A stretch of 41,864 bases of DNA, taken from assembly GCA_028291605.1 (NCBI GenBank), contig JAQGHS010000010.1, positions 1 to 41,864 on the forward strand. Direction: 5' to 3'. The DNA comes from Planctomycetaceae bacterium. GTDB lineage: Bacteria > Planctomycetota > Planctomycetia > Planctomycetales > Planctomycetaceae. Positions 21,401 through 30,400 of the stretch are shown here, one piece after another. The notes beneath the pieces are model-generated. The model saw nothing but the letters and a program-made list of their open reading frames with translations, ran no database searches and was not told the DNA's origin. The stretch's first letter is position 1. Every line of letters starts with the position of its first letter. A program made the translations under genes and the position numbers.

Positions 21401-24400
21401 CGAACAGAACATAGCTGGCCCCCGAATTCTGGCCGTTGGGATCTGCATGGTCGGCGCCGATCAGAACGTCGTCGAAAGTATCGCCGTTGACATCACCGAC
21501 GCCAGCTACAGAAATGCCAAGTTCGTCGTCATTTACTGCTCCTCGGACGACGAAGCCATTCGCTCCATTCAGGACCGCGAGGTTGATTGACGCATCCCAG
21601 ACGGCCTTCTTGCCGAACACGACGTACGCTTTTCCGCGGCGCACAACGGTGCTCGTTTCGGAGGGTACCAGACCGACCTTGGCACCGATGATCAGGTCCG
21701 CGACCCCGTCGCCATTCAGATCTCCCGCCGCGCTGACCGAGCTGCCCCCCGCCGTGATTCCCGTCGCGGAGACGTCATTTCCAAGGCGGTCTTCATCGGC
21801 CCCATCCAAGCGTACGGCCGACACGCCGTTCAGCGTCGATGGCGTCAGTTCGAAGACATCAGAAAACGGATTGGTTTGAGTGTTTCGGCCGAAGATGAGG
21901 TAGGCGGACCCGGAATGCCGAAAGGAATCAACCCCCGGCGCGGCGACGACAAAATCGTCGAAAGTATCCCCATTTACATCGCCCACGCCGCTGACACTGC
22001 TGCCCAGCGAATCGGACGCATTGCTGCCGTAAATGGCAAACCCATTCTTGCCATCCAGAAACGGCTGGAACGTGTTCGTCAGATCAATCAGCGCCGGATA
22101 GCCGCCGGCCTTGCCAAATATGACATAGGCCGCACCCGATTGCGTGCCGTTCACATCTGCCAATGGGGCACCAATCAGGATGTCGCCAAACTGATCGTGG
22201 TTGATGTCCCCTGCAGCCGCTACCGTACTGCCCGCGGCATTACTGTTCGCGACGGCATCGTAAGCGAGTATCGCAAATCCATTGCTTCCATCGAGATTTA
22301 GGAGGCTGAAATTGGCGGGCAGTCCGGCAGGTCCTCCGAATACCACATACGTATAACCGAACGAGGTAGGGGGCACCGCACTCGAACCGTTCCCCACCGC
22401 CGGTCGGCCGACCAGGAAATCGTCGAACCCGTCTCCATTGATATCTCCCGCGCCACTGACCGATGTCCCCAGCTTATGATTCTCCGACAAATCTGAATAA
22501 GCAAAGCCGTCTTGAGCGGTCAGCGTCTGCGAAGTGAACTCCGCCGGAAATGTCGTCGGAGCCCAGCCAGCGGGAACCAGCGCAGTCACGATCTGACGAG
22601 TCTGCGCGGGAACATTCGTGAAAGTATATGTTCCGTCGGGAGCAGTGAGCGTGAACAACTCATTGGCATCCAGAATCCCATTTTCGTTCTGATCGAGAAA
22701 TACCTTCCAGCCCGACAGTGGCGTCTCAAGAGGACTCCACTTGCCATTACCATCCGAGTCGACAAATTCTCGCCCGTGAATTTCACCCGTGTTCGCATAG
22801 TTACCGAAATCGAGATTGCTGAAATTCGCGCCAGGGGTCACGGAAATCTGATGACGGCCGGGTGTGGGTAACGCTGGACCCGGATAAATCGTCTCCCAGA
22901 TAGGACGCTTGCCAAGCAATTGAATCGTGTCGATATTCCACCCAGTCCCACCCGTACTGGAGTTGGATAAAAACCGCCAGCGAAATTGCAGCGTAGATCC
23001 GATTCCGCTCTCCGGCAGATTGACGAGCGTCGTATTGAAGACACTCGAGCTGCCCGACCATCCACTGCGCCCGGTGGTAATCGTGGAGTTATAACCACCC
23101 GTCACGAAACTTCCCCCGGCCGCCAGGATATCGTTAAAGGCACCGCCGTTGACGGAGACCTCCAGGACACCGCCATCAGTTCCGGCTTCCGTGTTATAAC
23201 TGTTTTGGAATTTGAGTTGGGGATGTACTTGAGTAATGACGATCGACGGTGAAGTCAGCTGGCTGTCGCTGGTACCGGCCGAGTCGGGAACGAAAGCATG
23301 ATTTGGCGAGGAACTGCTGTCTCCGGTAACAGTCACCCAGGCCACATTCCCCGCGACCGACCAACCTGCTGGAAAATTGGGAACACTCAGGCCGCCGATC
23401 CCCGAAGAATTGACCACCTCGACAGTGAACGATGTAAACGAACTCATGCCGCCGGTATCGGTGACGGAGATGTTGATCATCGCCGTTCCCGTTTGATCGG
23501 CACTGGGAACCAGTATCAAACTGCGCAGAGAACCCGAACCGCTGAATGCGAGACTGGAATTGGGAATCAATGACTGATTTGAGGAAGACACGGAAAGGTT
23601 CAAGTTGTCTGCCGGAGTCTCCGCATCCCCCACAATAACTAGGAAACTCAGTGGAGGCGACTTCTTGAGCAGCGTCTGGTTCGGAATTCCAGAAATCGTC
23701 GGGGCTTCGTTAGCATTGACGACGCTGATCGTAAACGGCTTTTCAAACGACAGGCCACCTTGATCGGTGACCCGAATCCGTATGGCATAGCTGCTCTGCG
23801 TCTCAAAATCGGCCATCGAGTTGATGACCAATGTATTGCCGAGGATTGAAAAACTGCCGTTATCGACGCTACCCGCCCCACCCGCCAGGCTAAAGCTGAA
23901 TGTGTCACCGGAATCGCTGTCCGTCGCACTCAATGTCGCTACGACCAAATTGGGAGCGTTGTTTTCCGTGATACTGGTACCGGATAACGTAATGTTCGTA
24001 GGGGCTGAATTCAGGGTCAATACGTTGGCAATAGTGACTGTAGCGGTCCGATTTGCCGAATTCGAATCAAGTGTGATATCGGCGTCGTGGGCTCCGAATC
24101 CGGTCAATGTCACGCCGACGGTCTCGGTTGACTCCGCAAGGACGTCGTTGATCACCACGACATCAATATCCGCAATCGTCTGTCCCGCCAGAATCGTAAC
24201 CTGCCCCGAGAGTCCGTTGTAATCAACGCCCGAAGTGGCGGTGCCGTCAACGGAGTAATTGATAACGGTGTCGCTGGAACTCGCTGTGGTCAGCGTGACG
24301 CGGAATTTGCCGTTGGTGGGAGGACTGGTTTCACCGCCGTCCAGGATTTTCGAGATCGACACTGTCGCAGAGTCATCATCGGTAATACTTGAAACGGCCG

Positions 24401-27400
24401 ACTGCGAAGCACCGTTCGAGGACGAGGTCACGATGAAGTTGGAGAACACGATTGTCGCCGCACCGAAAATCCCATCAACACTATGCATGCGGAACCCAAA
24501 TGTGTCCCCCGCATGAACGGTAATCTGCAGAGTTCCGCTCTGGCTGGTACTGCCACTCAAGCCATAGCCCGGCAAGATGGTCGCGACGCCATTCAGCAAG
24601 TAGAGCGGATAATCATAGTTCGCTCCGTCGCTGGTGGTGTAACTCCAATTGAAACTCAGAGTGCCATCCGCCGTGATCGAGTGACTGTAACTGGTGTCGC
24701 TGAGGGTGCCTGTATTACCCGATACCAGTGAGATTGAAGCCGGTGCCGAGGCAGTACTAACTGAGCCCGCGGGCGCAGACACAAAGGACCATGTATCCGG
24801 AGAATACGTGCCGACAAAATTCGTCTCGACGTTCAAATTGGGCGCAATCGCGACATCCGCAGCACCGTCCACACTGGTCAAAACCAGGGTGATCGTCTCG
24901 GTCCCTTCGACGATGTTATCGTTCAATACGGCAACATTAATATCAGCCGTGATTGACCCGGCGGGAATGGTGATGGTCCCAGGGAGTGTTGTAAAGTCGA
25001 TACCGGGCGTCGCCGTGCCGCCGACCGAGTAATGCACTGTTGTGCTGACTGCACTGACAGCGGATTGTGTCACCCGGAACTTGGCTTGAACCGGCGAGCC
25101 TGTTTCAGCTCCATCCTGAATCTTCGCCAAAGATACTTTGGTGGAATTCACGCTAGTTATGTTGATCGTGAACGGCTTATCGTACGTGAGGCCATCTTGA
25201 TCTGTGACTCGAACCCGAATGAGGTAGGTGCTTTGTGTGCCGAAATGGGCTGTTGGGATGATTTTCAGACTGGTGCCAGAGATCAAAAAGCTGCCGTTAT
25301 CGGTGCTGCCGGTCCCTGAAGCCAAACTGAATGAAAACGTATTCCCGGGATCGGGATCAGTGGCACTCAGAGTACCGACAGTAGCATTCGGAGAGTTATT
25401 TTCCGGAATGCTCGTGGCTGACAACGCAATGTCTGTCGGGGCCTGATTCAAGTGCGTGATGGTGAGCGTGACGGTGGCGGTAGAACTCGCTCCGACACTG
25501 TCGGTCACCGTATACGTGAATGAGTCCACTCCAACATAGGTGCCGCTGGGTGTGTATGTCGCCTGGCCAGTCAGCTGGTTGACGGACGCAGATCCATGAC
25601 TGGGGGAAGTCTTCAAAGCATAAGTCAGGGCGTTGCCATCTGGATCGGTGGCCGGCAGCATGAACATCGTGGCTTGATTGTCAAACACGGAAATCGAGAC
25701 GTCCGCGGCCTGCGGTGGTGAATTCGCCGATGCATTAGCCAGCGAATAATCGACTCGACTGTCAAATGTCCCATTACCATGTCCCAGGAAGACACTCACC
25801 GATTCGCCTGACTGATTGGCCGTAACCAGATCGAGTTTTCCCGGCACAGACGTTAACCAGAGGGGTGCACTACCGGTGGACCCGGCAGCGATATCACTGA
25901 CGCGCACCGTCCCGGCGGCCGTGCCGTCCGATTTCCAAAGTTCGGTCCCCCCTGCGGCATCCGTGGCGCTGAAATAGAGTGTGCCCGAGAAACTTTGCAA
26001 GTTATTGGGAGATGAACCGGTGCTGCCTGAGAAGATATCTTTAACCAGCGTGGTCCCCAGCGCCGTACCATTCGTCTTCCATAATTCCGAGCCGACGGAA
26101 CCATCCGCTGCCGCGAAGTAGAGAATAGAGCTCACATTCTTGAGACCACTCGGTGAAGAACTGCCCGTCCCCGCCAGGATGTCCTTCACCTGGGTCGTCC
26201 CCGCCGAAGTTCCATCCGATTTCCATAGTTCCGTGCCACCCGCGGCATCGGTGGCAGTGAAATAAAGCACGCCGTTGACGTTTGTCAATGAGCCCGGTGA
26301 ACTGCTACCGGAACCGGTGACGATGTCCTTTACCTGTATGGTGCCGGCCGCAGTTCCATTGGACTTCCACAGTTCCACGCCCGTAGAACCGTCGTTGGAC
26401 GTGAAGTAGAGAGTTCCATTCACATTCGTAAGCGAGGCTGGCGCACTGCCACCGGAACCGACAACGATGTCCTTAACCTGCACAGTACCAGCCGAAGTCC
26501 CGTCGGACTTCCACAGTTCTGTACCTCCCGCGGTGTCGGTCGCGGTGAAGTAGAGGACACCGTTCACATTCGTCAGCGAAGCGGGAGAACTGTTGCCCGT
26601 CCCCGCGACGATATCCTTGACTTGCACAGTTCCGGCGGTGGTGCCATCTGACTTCCAGAGCTCGATACCACCACCGTTGTCAGCTGCGGTAAAGAACAGG
26701 GTTCCGTTAACATTAATAAGATTGCGTGGATTCGATGAAAATATCCCGGCAAAAATGTCCTTGACCTGTACTGTTCCGGCAGATGTCCCGTCTGACTTCC
26801 ACAATTCATTTCCGCCAGCACCTTCGCTCGCCGCGAAATAGAGCGTGCCATTAATCGCTGTCAAATAGGTCGGCACTGATCCGCTCGAACCATCTTTAAT
26901 GTCTTTGACCAGTACCGTACCGGCAGCCGTTCCGTCGGACTTCCAGAGTTCCGGACCGGTGAGACCATCGGTAGCGTTAAAAAACACTGTGCCATTGACG
27001 TTGGTCAATTCAACGGGAAACGAACTACTTGTGCCGGGGCGAATGTCTTTGACCAGCACTGTTCCCGCCGCAGTTCCATCCGACTTCCAGAGCTCGCGGC
27101 CCCCTGCCGCATCACTGGCGCTGAAATACAACGCGCCAGAATTCCCCTTCAGTGACGTGATAGCAACTGATCGAGGGGTCAATCCCGTGGACAAATCTGT
27201 CTTCGATTGAAATGTCCCATTTCCATTTCCCAGCAGCAGACTGGCACTATTTCCAAAATAGTTCGCGGTGACAATGTCAGAAATGCCGTCATTATTCATG
27301 TCGGCCAAAGCGACAGAGGCGGGGCCAAAGCCGGTGCTAAAGTCCTGCTTCGCTTGAAATGCGCCGTTGCCCAATCCCAGCAGAACACTCACGTTATCGG

Positions 27401-30400
27401 CGAAGACATTGGCCGTTACGAGGTCCGGCTTGGCATCTCCATTGATGTCCGAGATGGCGACTGCAAAGGGATACGCGCCGGTGGCAAAATCCTGTTGCGA
27501 CTGGAAGGTGCCGTCGCCTTTACCCAACAATACGCTCACACTGTTCGAGCCATAATTAGTGGTGATGAGATCGGGTTTTGCATCCCCGTCCACATCAGCC
27601 ACTTTCAGCGAATTCGAGGTCGTCGTCTGGCCGTCAAACTCAATGCCGTCATAATAAATTTGAAAGCCCGATTCCCAGGTGTCTTGATGGATCTCCATTG
27701 AGGTGACGAAAGATCGATTGAACGTCCCTGACTGCGTCACCTGCCAAACAAAGTCTCCTGCCAGCGGAACGATCAATTTGGTCCAATCGCCGTTGGACAT
27801 CAACTGCTGGTTCGGCTCCAGGCGGAGGCTTCCGCTGGGGCTGTTGAGAACGACAATCGGTTGATTGCCCTGCCAGCCTGTGGGCGTATTATTCTCGCCG
27901 TACGCCCAGAATTTCAGGAAGTAAGCCTGCGTGAGATCCCAGTGGCCGCTGGGTGCCGCCATGCGAATTCCCGTGTCGAATCCGCTTTGGGTCGTGAATT
28001 TTAAGGATTGCGTGCCCACCATTACGTGCGTCGTATCATTACTGACAGATGCCGCCGCGGAGTCACTGGCAAATGTGGTCCACGCCGAGGCATTCCCCTC
28101 TGTGAGGTCGCCCACGATAACCATACCGGGAGTCGGGACATCCGTCTTAGCCTGGAATGTCCCGTCGCCGTTCCCCAGCAAGACGCTCACATTGCTATTC
28201 AGGTTGACGGTCAGAATGTCGGGCACGCTATCGACATTCACGTCCGCCACGGCGACAGACTGTGGGGAATACCCTGCGGCATAATCGGTTTTCGCCTGGA
28301 AAGTTCCATCGCCGATCCCGCGTAGCACACTGACAGTCCCGTCGTACGGATTCGCAGTGATCAGATCCAGTTTTCCATCATTGTTGAGATCTGCAATGGA
28401 AACCGAAATAGCAAACGATCCGGTTGGATAATCGTGCTTGGGATAAAATGTACCATCGCCGTATCCCAGCAAGACGCTAACCGTGTCAGACGAATTCGCT
28501 GTCACAATGTCGGATATGCCATCCCCGTTGAGATCTCCAGTCGCCACGGCATAGGGATTTGTGGGAAAATCTGGAGTGAGCGTAACCGTCGCTGGTGCGC
28601 TGGTCCGTGACGGTCCACCTGCCGTGTTATCATCCGTCACCGAGAACGTGAAGCTATCGGCCCCCTTGTAGGTGGGGGAGGGGATGTAAGTGACTTCGCC
28701 AGTGATGGGATTCAAACCGTTCAGGGTCCCGTGGGCCGGGTAAGTCACAATGGCAAACGAGGTCGCTTGAATGAAATCCGGGTCACCGTCCGAGCCAGTC
28801 AGGGTGATGAGCCTGTTGGTCCCATTGTTGGACCGCGTCTGAGAATCGGCCAGCGGTAAGTCGTTGACCGCCAGGACATTGATCCAGACCGTGACCGGGA
28901 TACTCGTCAGCGCCGCGCCACCTGCTGTATTGTCATCCGTGATCGAGAACGTGAAACTATCTGGTCCGCTGAAATTCGGTGCAGCAATGTAGTTCACCGC
29001 CCCGCTGAGCGCATTAAATCCAAACAGCGTTCCGTGTGCAGGTCCCGTCTCGATCGTAAAAGTGAGCGTCTGTGTTACTTCGGGATCACCGTCGTCACCG
29101 AACAGTGTCGTAGTGAGGATCGAGTCTTCGTTGGTACTTAAAGCTTGAGGAAACGCCACGGGAGCGACGTTCACGGGCGTCGCCAACGAATCAAAGTTCT
29201 CGAAGTCTTGAACGATCGACGGCAAGTTCGTTGCAGCGGTCGAATCTTTCAAAATCTCAGTGACGATATAGTCCCCCGGAGGTACGTTCTTAAAAGAGTA
29301 CCTGCCATCGGTGCCACTAATCGTGCTCCACTCGCCGACATCGAGAATCTGATTGGCATTGGCGTCCAGGAAAATCGTCCAGCCCGCGAGCGGCTGCTCC
29401 AGCGAATCAAACACTCCATTCTGGTTGGCGTCATAGTACGCTGTCCCCGAAATCGTTCCGAAGAGTACGAATTCGACGGCACCAATATCAATCGTAGCCG
29501 AACCCGAATCGTCTCCATCCACAACGCGAGTAAATCCACGCTGGTCGACCTGCGGAGTGTTCGCATCCGTAGCGCCATGATCTATTACGAGACTTCCAAT
29601 ATTAGGCCGATGGGTGCGCGTCGGCCCCCCGTTGTATGCAAGCGGGGCGAGATTCGGATCGATCGGGATGATCGATGTTCCGATTAAATCTCCCTGGCCG
29701 AGAGAGAAGCCTGTCGCGCTGCCGATGACTCCAATGAGATTGTGGCCATTACTGATAAAGGCCGCTGCGGAACTGATGTCGCGGGCGTTTCCATCAGTGG
29801 AAAAGTTTCCGGCCACGATCGTATCGGTCAAACTGGTAGTACCGCTGGTTTTCGACAAACCACCCCCAGCAGTGGACGCGGAGTTGAGCGTGATCGTCGA
29901 ATAGCTGATCGTCAGCGATCCACCAATCGCCGCCAAACCTCCGCCGGTGGTCGCCGTATTTGCCGAAAATGTGGCATTGGTAACGGTCGTCGTATTGGCC
30001 TGCACGGCCAGACCGCCGCCCGAGCCTTGAGCCACGTTGGCATCAAACGTACTGCGCTGGATTAGCGTCTTCCCCTTTTGAACGCGCAGCCCGCCACCAT
30101 CGCCTGTCGCCAGGTTACCACTGATCGTACTGTCATCGATTTCCAGCGTGACCGTCGTGGCAGGGGCAGTCGTATTATTATTCAAGATGCCACCGCCGCT
30201 GGGGGCCGTGTTGAACAGGATTTGCGCTTGCTGTAGATTCAGGAATCCTTGATTCAGGACACCGCCCCCTCCAGGTGAGGCCGCAGCATTGCTGGTCACA
30301 ATCACGTGATCGAGCGTCAGGTTCCCTTCATTCAGGATGGCACCGCCCCCCTTGGCGTCGGTGGCGTTTCCCCCACGCAGAGTCAGATTCTTCAACGTCA

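Noticed and set aside
25140-25440. Idea that repeat-rich segments contain frameshifts in the giant gene
   Set aside because: The translation stays open and in phase through all 6,781 codons, and each repeat begins and ends in frame.
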